64,000 bases of DNA from Oreocharis arfaki (GCA_013398015.1 VZRR01012431.1:154750-218749); one strand, 5' to 3'; positions 48,621 to 59,208 are shown, numbered from the stretch's first letter. The notes: generated from the sequence alone by a model not told the origin. Program-made: numbers and translations.

Positions 48621-51600
48621 GCACCTGATTTGTAGCACTCTTGCTTCAAAGTGGACCAGAAGGAAGGTTCTCAAGCAAAGAACAGGGGTCAGGTGGAGAA
48701 CAAAATGAGCTGTCAGAACTGCATGACTTGGATTTGTATTTTTAGGATGAACTTTGTGGAGGCTCTGATTTTTTAAATTATTTTTAAGCCGTCTTAAATC
48801 CCAGAGACTGAACAAAGTGGAGCTGTAACTTAAACCCCACCCAGCTGCGTTTCGTGTGAGGCTGAGAAGATCCTGCCCCTTCTTCCTTCAGAATAATCTG
48901 TTGGATTGTGGCAGGTGGAGGCATCAGATATTCAGAGCAGTTTGCGTTGAAGAATTTGGAATTTGAGTAGTTGCATCTCTCCAGGACTCACATGAATTCC
49001 TGTCACAGCTGTCCCCTCCCTGCCCCCAGTGTCTTCCCTGTGCTCTCTCTCTCCAGCTTTTGATTAATATGAGCACTAATACTATTAAGTTTGCTGTCTC
49101 TAAATTTCTTACTGCCTCTGTGTCTTAAAATACCCCAGTGAAGTGCAGGACATCTCTCTAAAATTGCTTTAAAGTTGCCTGAGGGCTTTTAGCAGTGGAT
49201 TCCAGCAGCAGGATGAAGGTCAGGGAATGTTTGGCATTAAGTATTTCACTTCTACTAAAGGAATTTAGGGTGAGGAGGTGAAGTCAGTCCTGGCAGCATC
49301 TCTGGGCGCCCTCAGTCACACCCCAAACTGGTGATGCCCCTCTGGTAGCTGGGAATTGGTGCAGCCTGAGGAATATTAAAGGCTGCAGGTTAAATACAGA
49401 TATCCAACACTGCCCTGCAAGCACAGAGCAAGGAGAGACCCCTCATCTTCCTTGGGTGGAATTCCTGCCTGTGGTCAGGGTTTTCAGGGGCTGTGTGAGG
49501 CTGTGGGAAGTGGGTGAGGAGGCAGGAGCGTGTGGAGTTATTTGTGGATGCTGGTTTGGGAACGGCCTGAAAGTTCCAGAAGGTGAAGGGAAGAGGGGTA
49601 AATGCATTTTATTTGTCTCTCCTCTGCCCCTTTGGCCCTGGGCTGCTGAGCTCTGGGCCGGGTGTGCCCTCAGTGGCTGTGCCCCAGGGCATGGCCAGAG
49701 GTTGGGGGAAGATACCTGCACTGCCTCTGGATAAATGGCAGTAATTGGCAACATAGAGAACATCCTTCTCTGTTCTGTGCCAGGGGTCACTGCCCAAGCC
49801 CCTGAGCTTGTCTCCCCAGCACAGGAAGCATTTTGTAAGCCCAGATCCTTGGAATCAGGGAGATTGAAGTAAAGGGGTTACAGATGCCAACATCTGGCTC
49901 ACAGGTTCCTGCCTGTCCTGTCTCCATCAGCCAGAGCATCCGACAGGCTGCAGGGGGGGTAGAGAAACCTTGTAATGTGCTTTCCTGGGCAGACGTTTTT
50001 CTCTTCCTTGGAGTGTTTTTCCTGATCTCTCTTTTTCTCCCCTTGTGCCTTTTTGCATTAAAAACCAGAGCTTCATCTTCAGAATCAGTTGCATTGCTCA
50101 TGAAATCAGCATTGGCCACGATTTCCTGGCACTCCTTTGTGTTGGATCTTGAGGGAGTGGGGAGAAAGGCAGGAGACATTTGGGTGTAAAATTGCCTTTC
50201 CTAGCATTACCTGTGGTGACCCTACACTGGTGTTTTGTCCCTTATACTCTTCTGGGGAGGTGACAGAGACAAGTATTGGGAATATTCACCCAGGTCTGGA
50301 TCCTGGCATCCATGGATCCAGCTGGAAGGGAGCTGGGGTTTGGAGGGAAATCACAGGTCAGACAAAAGGAGAGCAGTGCAGTCAGCCAGGGGAGTGAGGT
50401 AAAAACAGATTTGGGCTGTGTGATAGCACAGTGGTTTCATGTAAGGCTCTAGGAAATGATGCCCACAGCACCACGTGTCCATGGAATAACTGTTCCCAGC
50501 AGGAAGGGGATGGAGTTCGTAGCTCATGGCATTGGCCAGGGATTGCAGCAAGGAAAAAGAGGAGAAAAATATGTGTAGTTGTTCTTGTGTCATCAAAGAT
50601 TCTATTTTTGTGCATTTGAAATTGGCCTGGTGCACATGAACTGATATTGGAACTAACAGAGGTGACAAATGACATTTATTTGTGGAAACTTCGTCAGTCT
50701 CAGGGCCTGAGACCTTTAGCTCAGCACAGAGAGAGGCTTCAGGCCCAGAGGTCTGACAGCCGAGATACCAGGGATGCTTTTTGTGCACTTGGCTGTTGGA
50801 AATGCTCAGGGTTGTACTCATTTATCAGCACTTGTCCTGTACCTTCCAAGAAAACAGATGCTCCCGGAGAGTGGCAGGATGCAGCAGCAGGCACAGCCAT
50901 GAGGCTGCCAGATTTACTCCCTTGTGCTTGTGCTGCAGGATCAGAAATGAGAGGAGAGAGTTGGTGCTTTAAGAGCTTCCAGGCTGAGGCAGAAGCACCA
51001 GGAGGGAGAGAGGAGTCCATGGCTTTGTGTTTTCATGGGTTAAGGGAGCAGGTGGGCTTTGGTGACAAACTGGAGAGGAAAACACCCACCCTGGCTGGGT
51101 GGGTGCAGTCCCCTGCAATCCCCCTGGATTTTACATTCCTTGTCTCTCTGTCAGTGGCATCCCCACACTCTCTTGTGTGTGGGAAATGGTTCTGGAATTT
51201 TCTTGAGGCAGGGCTGTCTCTAGAGGTTTCCTTGCCCTTTTCACTGCGCTTTCCTCTCTTTGTGTGCCACGTTCAGGTGAAAGTTCTGAGCTTCCTTTTT
51301 GCCTCATTCAGCTCTGAGCTCTGGATCTGTTCTTCCTTACCCATTTCGGAGGCACTGAGATAAAACCAGTATTGCTGAGAGAACAGGAAGGGCTGGATTC
51401 TCTGACTGGAAGCTCTTGGGGAGGTTTCCCTTTTTTTTTTTCCTTCTCTTTGCATGCTGGCAAAACTTTTTAACCAGAGCTGGATCTCATGCAGTTCCCA
51501 TACTGGGGAGAAGCTCGACTTTGCCCCTCCAGATGTGCAGTAGCAGCTGATACTCGGGTCCTTCTTTTCACGTCCTCCCCTTCTCCCGAGCGCTGTGCGC

Positions 51601-51763
51601 CGCTGCGGCGGGCCCTGTGTGACAGGGAGCCTCGTGGAGCTGCCTCTCGCGGTCCCACGTGGGGCAGGGCCATCCCCCCCAGTACTGCAGGGCTGGCGTG
51701 AGGAGGGAGAGTTTGTGCCGTCCCTTTGTGCTCGGGCTCTGACCGCGTTCCCCTCCCGTGCAG

Positions 51764-51914
51764 ACGCAGGACGGGCGGATCGTCGTGCGCAGCCACGCGC
51801 GCGTGTCCTCGCTGACCCTCAAGGAGATCCAGTACACGGACGCGGGCGAGTACGTGTGCACGGCCAGCAACACCATCGGCCAGGACTCGCAGGCCATGTA
51901 CCTGGAAGTGCAGT
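51764..51914 (+). CDS. NCAM1: NCAM1 exon 9: second half of Ig domain 4
   Basis: This 151-bp exon has acceptor ccgtgcag|acg and donor gcagt|gtaagc. It starts in phase 0 and encodes TQDGRIVVRSHARVSSLTLK, then EIQYTDAGEYVCTASNTIGQ and DSQAMYLEVQ. The second Ig4 cysteine is in EYVCTA. It is unusually CpG-rich compared with the other exons (for example around 51780-51860). The long minus-strand open frame across this exon is a shadow of that composition, not a gene. Confidence 0.98.
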
Positions 51915-52430
51915 GTAAGCGGGCACGGCGGGCTGGGGAGGCTTTTACAGGGAGCTGCGTTATCCCCTGTCCCTTCCCTGCGCCCCGGGATGCGCGTGGT
52001 GCCGGGGCTGTGGAAGCAGCTCGGGCTGGTGAAAGCCTCGGGCCGAGGCGTTGCTGGGTGTTTGCTCCGGCTGGCCCCAGCTGGGATGCTCTCTGCGCCT
52101 CGCCGCGGGTCTGCTGCCAGTCTCGTTTGTTGGGAATCGAAATTCTCCCCTAGAACGACTTTCCTGGCACAATTTCCCAGATCCGTCCTGCTGTCTGCTC
52201 CTCCCACGCTGCGCAGGAGCAGCTGTGGGGCCCAGCAGGTTTTCTCCTCATGCCCTTCAGCAAAAGACACTCCCCATGCCCCTGGATGAGAGGACAGTTC
52301 CCATTTCCTATATTAGATCCCCTTTCCCGCATTAAGGTGGACTCCAGCCAAGGGATCCTCGCAGTGAGGCTGCCTGGGCTGCTTTGGGAGCTTGGCTGGC
52401 TCCAATTGCCTTCCCAAATGTGTCTTTCAG
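51915..52430 (+). other. NCAM1: NCAM1 intron 9
   Basis: This 516-bp intron has gtaagc..tttcag ends. It is GC-rich in its first half. Nothing else is recognised. Confidence 0.9.
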
Positions 52431-52615
52431 ATGCCCCCAAGCTCCAGGGCCCTGTGGCCGTGTACACCTGGGAAGGAAACCAAGTGAACATCACCTGTGA
52501 GGTGTTTGCCTACCCCAGCGCTGTCATCTCCTGGTTCCGGGACGGGCAGCTCCTCCCCAGCTCCAACTACAGCAACATCAAGATCTACAACACCCCCTCA
52601 GCAAGTTACCTGGAG
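52431..52615 (+). CDS. NCAM1: NCAM1 exon 10: first half of Ig domain 5
   Basis: This 185-bp exon has acceptor ctttcag|at and donor ctggag|gtgagg. Tyr is completed across the junction, then APKLQGPVAVYTWEGNQVNI, TCEVFAYPSAVISWFRDGQL and on to ASYLE. It holds the first Ig5 cysteine, the Trp of ISWF, and two sequons, N-I-T and N-Y-S. In known NCAMs the NYS Asn is one of the two main polysialylated residues, so this exon carries a principal polysialic acid attachment site. Confidence 0.98.
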
Positions 52616-52973
52616 GTGAGGACGAGCCAGGAGGGCTCAGTGCCATCAAATAATTGATGTTGAATGAATTCACTGTTATCCTGTCGGTAGAAATGAAGTT
52701 GGGTTGGTGTTTCTAGCATATAAACACTGAGAAATATCAGGTCATAGAAGGTAAAGAAAATCAGGAAATGGAAGGTCGAGAAAATCAGGTAACAAGAAGA
52801 AACAGCCTCTCCTTGTCTCTGATCTTTGCCCACTGCAGTTCTGCCCCCATGGACAGCCCTGGGACCACAAACGCCTGGATTTTACTGTAGCTTCTTCCCA
52901 GCTAAATTTGGCGTGCCCTGGCAGAGTGAAAAGGGTTTTTTGGTCAGAGTTTGAGCTTTCCTTCCCCCCACAG
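52616..52973 (+). other. NCAM1: NCAM1 intron 10
   Basis: This 358-bp intron holds a small purine-rich imperfect 24-bp tandem repeat at 52736-52798 (gaaggt..gaaaatcagg, two copies plus a partial one). Ends are gtgagg..ccacag. Confidence 0.9.
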
Positions 52974-53070
52974 GTGACCCCAGACTCGGAGAATGACTTT
53001 GGGAACTACAACTGCACTGCTGTGAACCGCATCGGGCAGGAGTCCTCCGAGTTCATCCTGGTGCAGGCAG
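52974..53070 (+). CDS. NCAM1: NCAM1 exon 11: second half of Ig domain 5
   Basis: This 97-bp exon has acceptor cccacag|gtg and donor gcag|gtgagc. It starts in phase 0 and encodes VTPDSENDFGNYNCTAVNRI, then GQESSEFILVQA. The Cys of YNCTA is the second Ig5 cysteine. The N-C-T sequon immediately before it is the second main polysialylation site of NCAM. Confidence 0.98.
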
Positions 53071-53671
53071 GTGAGCAGGGAGGGCAGGGAATGTGTCAGC
53101 AGGAGTGGCCCTGCTTCGCTGATTTGTGCTGCTGGGGTAGCAGGAGAGCCTTCAGAGAGGCTGTTCATGGATTTCCCATGGGGTTGGAGCTGCTCAGCAT
53201 CTCTGTTCCCTTGTTTCTCGGGGGCTCGTTCTTCTCTGTGCTGCCAGTGCACCTTGTCAGAGCTGTGATCTTTGATTTGTGCACCCCAAATCAGCAAAAC
53301 CCCCCTCCCAGCAGTTGTAATGCAGGATCTGAGCCTCAGAGCTGTGCCAGCCCCTGGGAGGGGCTCCAGGGCTGCTGCCACAGAGGCAGGTTTGGGAATG
53401 GTCGAGCTGTGCAGTGCAGTGCCCTGTGGAAGGGACTGTGGGCACAGAGTGGCACCCAGGATGTTTTTGCTGCACTGCCCTGGTTGTTTTCTTGTGGAGA
53501 AGGGACTGAGCACTAATTAACATTGTTAAAAGCTGCCTAAACACTCTTTGTGAGCCTCAGCCCTGCCCTTCCCCTCTGCTGTATGCAGCCAGGGGGTGTT
53601 GGATGCCCCCAGTTGCCTTCCCAGTTCCTTTCTCCAGTTGCCTGGGTCTCACTGTTGTCCCTTCTCCTCAG
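53071..53671 (+). other. NCAM1: NCAM1 intron 11
   Basis: This 601-bp intron has gtgagc..cctcag ends. No other feature is recognised. Confidence 0.9.
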
Positions 53672-53842
53672 ACACCCCCTCGTCCCCCTCCATCGGCAGA
53701 GTGGAGCCCTACTCCAGCAGTGCCCAGGTGGAGTTTGACGAGCCCGAGGCCACGGGTGGGGTGCCCATCCTCAAGTACAAGGCGGAGTGGAGGGCCCTGG
53801 GCGAGGGCGAGTGGCACTCCAGGCTCTATGATGCCAAGGAAG
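53672..53842 (+). CDS. NCAM1: NCAM1 exon 12: first half of fibronectin III domain 1
   Basis: This 171-bp exon has acceptor tcctcag|ac and donor gaag|gtagga. It encodes DTPSSPSIGRVEPYSSSAQV, then EFDEPEATGGVPILKYKAEW and RALGEGEWHSRLYDAKE. The FN3 features are the A-B strands with the Pro-rich start, the TGGVPILKYKAEW strand C motif, and the Trp of GEWHSR. Work on mammalian NCAM shows that an acidic surface of this FN3 domain docks the polysialyltransferases acting on Ig5; the acidic EFDEPE segment is present here. Confidence 0.97.
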
Positions 53843-54494
53843 GTAGGAAAAACAAAATAACCTGGTTCCTTCCCCACCTGCACTGAAAAAAAAGTGACTT
53901 TCCTTTAGGGAAAACCCGGGGTGGGGGGTGGAGGGTCCAGGCTGGTGGCCCCAGACAGGCTTTTGAACATTTGCTGTGAGTGACACCTGGGAATTTTCAA
54001 GTGGGAATGAGAGTTGGGCTGTGCTGAGAGCTCTGTCACAGGCCTGTGTGAGCAAGGTGAAGAGCCCTGTGCTAGGAATAAAAGTTTTCACTCGCTGCTT
54101 CCCACAGGAGGCATTTCAGCCCCCGTCTGTCACCCCTTAGTCCCCCTTGGAAAATGAACTCTGCCGTTCCAGCAGCAAACCTGTCTTGTTGAGGCGATCT
54201 ATATTAGTGCTCACTGCATAAAATCGATCTTGCAGTCAAATAAACCAAAAGAATTTTGTTTTGGGGAGGACTGTGAGAAGGAGAGTTCTACTCCAGAGCT
54301 GGATCTTCCACCACCAATCCTGTGTGGAGCTGAAATTCTTGGTTTAGGTCCCCACTGGAGCGATGTGATCCCAGCTGGAGTCAGGTTTATTTGTCTCTTT
54401 TCTCCCTGCGTGGGGAAAACAGAGTTTGTTTATTTCCTTCTTTGAGTCCTGAGCTTTTATTTGCTTTTTTTTCCCCCCCTTGTTTCTGCCCCAG
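53843..54494 (+). other. NCAM1: NCAM1 intron 12
   Basis: This 652-bp intron has gtagga..ccccag ends with a long pyrimidine tract (54461-54480). No additional exon is recognised. Confidence 0.9.
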
Positions 54495-54626
54495 CCGACG
54501 TGGAGAGGACGGTGACCATCACGGGGCTGAAGCCTGAGACCACCTATGCAGTGAGGCTGTCAGCAGTCAATGGCAAGGGCGTGGGGGAGCTCAGCCTGCC
54601 CGCCGAGTTCAAGACACAACCAGTTC
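54495..54626 (+). CDS. NCAM1: NCAM1 exon 13: second half of fibronectin III domain 1
   Basis: This 132-bp exon has acceptor ctgccccag|cc and donor agttc|gtaagt. It encodes ADVERTVTITGLKPETTYAV, then RLSAVNGKGVGELSLPAEFK and TQPV, ending on one base of the next codon. The FN3 signature GLKPETTYAVRLSAVNGKG is complete. The donor is followed after seven bases by an assembly gap, but the exon itself is intact. It ends in phase 1, the phase shared by all MSD1 exons downstream. Confidence 0.98.
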
Positions 54627-54633
54627 GTAAGTG

Positions 54634-54661
54634 NNNNNNNNNNNNNNNNNNNNNNNNNNNN
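54634..54661. other. Assembly gap (28 N)
   Basis: The run of N starts seven bases after the exon 13 donor and is immediately followed by an AGCCC pentamer array. The gap size is probably nominal. Confidence 0.98.
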
Positions 54662-54704
54662 GCTCAGCCCAGCCCAGCCCAGCCCAGCCCAGCCCAGCCC
54701 AGCC
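54662..54704. repeat. (AGCCC)n pentamer array next to the gap
   Basis: About eight AGCCC units are visible on the plus strand. The minus strand is GGGCT repeated, which meets the pattern for G-quadruplex formation. The array probably extends into the gap. Confidence 0.95.
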
Positions 54705-55694
54705 CCCTCTGCTTCTCTCCCCTGGGCCTCCCCAGGGAATCTGTGCCACGCATGGATCACACCTTGTCCCTCTCACAGGCCTCGCTGCACCCTTTGTTTT
54801 CTCTGTGGTTTTGGGTTGTAGTGGATTTTGGTGGCAATTGAAAGTCTTCTTTGAAGGGAGGAGGCAGAGGAGTTGTTTCATTTGCACCGCTTGGTGTTTC
54901 CAGTTCATCCTTGGTGTTGCCGAAGAGAAGGGACTGCGTGAAGGAGAATTTCAATGAGGAAAAGCAGCTGAGAAGGGTTTTGGTCACAGAGAATGTGATG
55001 TCACTGTCACAAGGCTGGTTTGTTTTCCAAATTAAGGTGTTCAGCACAGGACTGGCCTTGGGCTGTGGAAGGAGAAGGGAGGGAAGGGTTGCTCTGTTCT
55101 GCACATCCTGCGTTGAGATGCCCATGCAGCACTCGAGGGGATTCCATGGATTTCTCAGGCTCTTCTCTGCTCTGCCTGGGCCATCTTCCATGTTCTGCTG
55201 TGCCCAGCACTGTCCTCCTGTTCCAGGAAAGAATTAAAACCAGGGAGTTCTTCAAGGCGGGAAGGAGGAAAAGAGGGAAAAACTGAAAAAGTGGAGTGGG
55301 CAGGGGAGATGTGACCAAAGCAGGCAGGGAGAGGTGGTTCTCCCGTGGTTCTTCTTTCCCATTCCCCCTGCAGTCAGCCCTGCACCTGCTGTTCCCAGCC
55401 CTGGGTAGCTGCTCTGTAGCTCTGCTGCAATTCTCTCTGCAGACCCCTCTGCTGGACCCAGGGCTGGCACCTCCCAGCCCACCCCGAGCATGTCTGGAGG
55501 CCCCTGAGCTGTGCCCGGGCTCCACTTTGCCACCTTCTGCCCATCACTGCTGAGCAGGACACACCTGGGATTGGGATTTTCCAGCTCCATATTCTCTGTC
55601 TGCTCTTCTCACATCTTCTACATTTATTTTTTGTGTGTGTGTCTATCTCTTTATTTTGTTTTTGGTCTGTGTCCCATCCATGGACCAACTGCAG

Positions 55695-55709
55695 GCACCC
55701 CTCACCCAC
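55695..55709 (+). CDS. NCAM1: NCAM1 MSD1 exon a (15 bp microexon)
   Basis: The segment between aactgcag|gcaccc and cacccac|gtaagt is exactly 15 bp, the size of the first muscle-specific domain exon of NCAM. In the phase set by exon 13 it reads R-T-P-H-P with the split codons, adding five residues without frame change. The donor is a perfect gtaagt. The upstream 120 bases are rich in CT and TG tracts (55590-55680), suitable for PTB/CELF-type regulation. In known NCAMs the MSD1 exons are included mainly in skeletal and heart muscle. Confidence 0.85.
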
Positions 55710-55961
55710 GTAAGTGCTCTCTGCATTTCTTTCACTCTCTCTTTGTGTTTTTAGAGTGTTCCTCTAACACCCAGAACTTTTAGCTTTTAATTTAGTGCCT
55801 TTTTCCTCTCAGGGGCTTTAGGATTGCAGTAACTGGTAGTGTCCATTTCCTAACAACACTGACTCTGGAGTAGTCACTGTGCTCTGTGTTAGAACAGAAT
55901 TAGGGTTAACTCTGTCTGCGCTCTAAAGCATGCAATTGAAATATTTATTGTAGTGATGATC

Positions 55962-55990
55962 TAATAATAATAATAATAAAAATAATAATA
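55962..55990. repeat. (AAT)n trinucleotide microsatellite
   Basis: About nine AAT/TAA units with one interruption lie about 250 bp after MSD1 exon a. Confidence 0.93.
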
Positions 55991-58002
55991 GTTAGCTTGT
56001 TGACTACAGAGTGGAGTAGTGGAAGACTTCATATTTATGAGTCCATTAAAAACTGTTCCATTTTAATGATATTGAGATAGTTCAGGGAAATCAATGCAAC
56101 TAAATTGCAGATCTCGGTTTAGACCAGAGCCAGCCAAAAACTTCAAAATTTTGAATATCTCCACAATTTTGAAAGGACAAAATTGAAGAAAAAAAATTGA
56201 ATTTTTTTTTCCTCTTTTCACTAATATTTTTTACCACTGGACAGTCTTCCAGCACTTGTGTAGATTGTGTGATTGAATAAATAAATCTCATAATAAATTT
56301 AAAAACAATGGCATGTTCCCCCCCTCCCCAGTGCAGAATGAGTCAGAAATGTGATGGATCTGTGTAATTGTGAGTGAAACACTGAGATGGCTCCAGAGCT
56401 TTGTGCCTTTCCAATCAGAGCTGATCGATGGAGCTAAAAACTCTCTTTATCCCACTGAGCATTATTCCATTTATCAGTGCATCCTTGTGGGGAGCTGCTG
56501 CTATTCCCAAGATTACAAGGATGAGCTCGAAGCAGCTGCTGTCACATTGTTTGAGATTCCTGAAGTGAAAAACAAGAGAGGGGTTTTTTTGTGTTTTTAT
56601 TTTTAACCCAAATTTCGAATCACGCTTGTGCCGTTCCCCCTTAAACATTGCACGGGGCAAAAGCTTGGGTTTAGTGGAGCAGGAAGGGGAAGGATGGATG
56701 GACAGATGGACAGGCAGGATTGCAAATTGCAGTAGTTAGGGACTCACCTGGGAGGCATTTCCAGAACATTTGTGCAGTCTGAAATTGTTTGGAGCCTGTT
56801 AATTCCGGGAGAAATAATTGCATGAGGGTGATCGTGGTCAGGGTTAGAGGCTGAGGACTGGGGCCCTTCTGAATGGGAGATAATCAGCAGCCCCCCAGGG
56901 AGAGCAGGGCTGGGGATCCACATCAGTGCTGCAGGAAAAGGGGAAAAGTCCAGCTGAGAAGAGAGGAAAAAGAACATTAAAAGCTCTGTTGCAGCCCCAC
57001 CGCCAGACCTGTCTGCCCAGCCTCATGGCCCTCACCTGGGGACAGGTAGGTGGCTTTGCAGAACGTTCCATCACCTTTGTACTGGAGTCTTTTGCTTTTT
57101 TTTCCCTTTTTCTTTAACGTGGCAATGGGCTGTCAGTCACCCTGTGCTCCCCTGCTGCAGGGCAAGTTCCAGTTCTTCCTCCTTTAACCCATTTTTCATT
57201 TACAAATTCATCCTGCTCTTCCAAGCTTTGCAGCTGGGATCATCCTGGGCGCTGTGTTCTCCTCCAGTTCTCTCTCTGCTCCTTCCCAGAGCCCATCTCG
57301 GATCCTGGCTGAGGAAGTGGCACCACAGAAATGCCCTTTTTTTCCCATCTCTGCTGGAATTCCAGTCACCTGTTTGTGGGCAGAGGCACAAGCAGGAAGA
57401 ATCTGTGTCCCCTCGAGTGTGATTTGAAGGTCACAGAGATGTTTCAGGAATTTTACAGCTCAGATTAACCAAAGCCACTCGTTTTCCTTGCCCTCTTATT
57501 TCAAGTTTCTGTCTGAATGTAAAACCTGACACAGTTTTTAATGCCTGCTGGGATAAGTCTGAAGTCATTTCAATTTATTTAATTTCCCTCAATAAGTAAA
57601 AGCAGTTTCTGCCTGTCTTAGAGGGCCTCTCCACGAGGTAATTAGTGATAATTATGTATTATCCTGGCACATAATTCTGGGGATTGGGAGAGTATCTGAG
57701 TTGACCTGGGTTTGTTATTTTCATTTAAATGCTGCTTTTCTCCATTTCCTTTTCCTTACAAATCTGAAGCCAAACAAAGGCCTGGGGAGCAGGGGGGGGT
57801 TTGAGAGCCCAAAGTGTGTTCAGCCCTGAGTGTGTGTGTGCTGTGTGTGGGGCTGCTACCAGCACATCTTCGTGTGCAAACCCCCAGGCCAACAAACCAA
57901 CACTGAAATCACCCCCACCTTCCAAATCTTCTCGTTTCCTGGGTTTTGGCAGCGTTTTTCAGGAGTCCCCTCCCTTTGCTCACCTTGTTTCTCTTTCTTT
58001 AG

Positions 58003-58038
58003 CCAGTGCTGCTGCCCCCACCTCCCGTGTAGCAGAGA
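58003..58038 (+). CDS. NCAM1: NCAM1 MSD1 exon b (36 bp, probable)
   Basis: The acceptor has an excellent pyrimidine tract (ttgtttctctttctttag) and the donor is a perfect gtgagt. The 36 bp keep phase 1 and encode P-SAAAPTSRVAE with the split codons, a Ser/Thr/Ala/Pro-rich peptide typical of the mucin-like, O-glycosylated MSD1 segment. The length differs from the 48 bp I recall for the mammalian second MSD exon, so either the bird exon is shorter or this is an equivalent rather than a strict match. A TGCATG (RBFOX-type) motif at 58075-58080 lies 37 bases after the donor. Confidence 0.75.
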
Positions 58039-58928
58039 GTGAGTATGGCAGGAGGAGTTTGCTCCTGTGTGCTCTGCATGATCCTCCTCACCGAGTGTGG
58101 TGCACTTCTAACGCCCCTGGCTGTTTTCCTGCTTCCCTGGAGGTTTTTTCCCCCCCAAATCTCTCTCCCTGGGGCTGCTCTGCAGCTTCCCAAGGTGTGA
58201 TTTACCCTGCTCGTGTCCCTGCAGCTCTCTGCCTGTTGGAGGCACAGCAGTGAGAGTTCTTTTGGTTTGAAAGATTTTTGTGGGCACTAACAGAGAAATC
58301 CCTCCCAGCTCGTGTCCCTCCCACTGGGCTCTTGCCAGGACTTGTGGAAGCAAAGACATTCCTTGTCCTTCTGCCCTGGAGATCCTGGTGTCAGTGCACA
58401 GTCTGTGCTCTGGGGACTGCAGGCTTCTCTCCAAACTCATTTATTTCCCAAGGTGCTCACACCTTTAGGGTTCTTAGACCAATTTTCCTCCTCTCTCTGT
58501 GTTCCCTGGTGGTTGCAGGGAGGTGGGAAGGAGCAGGGGGTCAGTTCTCCTCAGGAATTGCTCCTAGCGGCCCCCCAAATATTCCATTAATGGGCTGGTC
58601 GGAGCCAAAAGGGGGCAAAAATCGGGATTTGGAGCTTCAGAACTCTTCAGGATGAAGAAAGCCTCAGGGCAGGCTGCCTTCCCTGTCCCCTGGAGGGCCC
58701 TGGGGCTGCCAGGACCCCCCTCCCTGCGGGCAAACAGCAGCAGGGCAGGATTTCTGCAGCCTCTGTGGGTGACGCACCCCTGCCACAGGGGCTCGGTGTC
58801 ACCCTCACTTCTCTCCTCCTTAAACCTCCTCTCTTCCCCTCCTGTCTCCCCTGGCCCTGCCTCTCCCCCTGATTCCCGTGGAGTGCCTCACCTTGACAGT
58901 GTCCTGTGCAGCCTTCCTGTTCCCATAG
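58039..58928 (+). other. NCAM1: Intron between MSD1 exons b and c
   Basis: This 890-bp segment is unique sequence with gtgagt..catag ends. It contains a TGCATG at 58075. No other feature was found. Confidence 0.7.
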
Positions 58929-58970
58929 CAACCCAGCCTCCCGCTGCATCCCAGAGCTCAGCGGCGCCCA
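58929..58970 (+). CDS. NCAM1: NCAM1 MSD1 exon c (42 bp)
   Basis: The segment between ttcccatag|caaccc and gcgccca|gtgagt is 42 bp, the size of the third MSD1 exon of mammals. In phase 1 it encodes (T or P)-TQPPAASQSSAAP plus a split codon, again Pro/Ser/Thr/Ala-rich. Together exons a, b and c would add 31 residues (93 bp) between FN3-1 and FN3-2; I recall a 93-nt insert being reported for chicken heart NCAM. The peptide is expected to be O-glycosylated and to act as a flexible hinge in muscle isoforms. Confidence 0.82.
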
Positions 58971-59142
58971 GTGAGTAACTGGGGACGGCTCCCCTTGCTC
59001 TGGAGTGCTGCCTGTGCTGCCAGAGCCCCGGATCCAGGGAGCTCCAGGGCTCTGTGGCCTTGTTTGGTGTCTGTTAACAGCAGTTTGCTGTGTGAGCACG
59101 CTGAGATCCCAGCATGGTGCCACTCTTCCCCCTCTGCCCCTC

Positions 59143-59208
59143 GCTGAAAAACGGGAGTAAGAGGTTTAGAAGGTTTAGGGCTGAAAAATGGGAATGAGAG
59201 GTTTAGAA
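59143..59208. repeat. 37-bp duplication, two copies
   Basis: The block starting gctgaaaaacgggagtaag at 59143 recurs as gctgaaaaatgggaatgag at 59180, each ending aggtttagaa. It lies about 170 bp after MSD1 exon c. Confidence 0.8.

Larger units (their letters stand above)
43796..51763 (+). other. NCAM1: NCAM1 intron 8 (contains VASE)
   Basis: This intron is about 8 kb, with gtacag..cgtgcag ends. It holds the VASE alternative exon at 47878-47907, a TG dinucleotide run at 45298-45319 and an AAT trinucleotide run at 48581-48620. The remainder is unique sequence with chance ORFs only. Its size compared with the 0.2-0.8 kb neighbouring introns is consistent with housing a regulated exon. Confidence 0.9.

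Noticed and set aside
51470..52270. 266-codon minus-strand open frame
   Set aside because: It lies antisense to NCAM1 exon 9, and its length follows from the CpG-rich composition. It has no recognisable domain.
54461..54957. Open frames containing AQPSPAQPSPAQPS
   Set aside because: They arise from read-through of exon 13 into the AGCCC pentamer array across an assembly gap.
57888..57950. Possible extra exon after 'acccccag' (reading GCCAACAAACC..)
   Set aside because: It was considered as a 48-bp MSD exon b, but its acceptor has a poor pyrimidine tract and the only nearby donor (gtttcc) is non-consensus. The 58003-58038 exon has far better sites.
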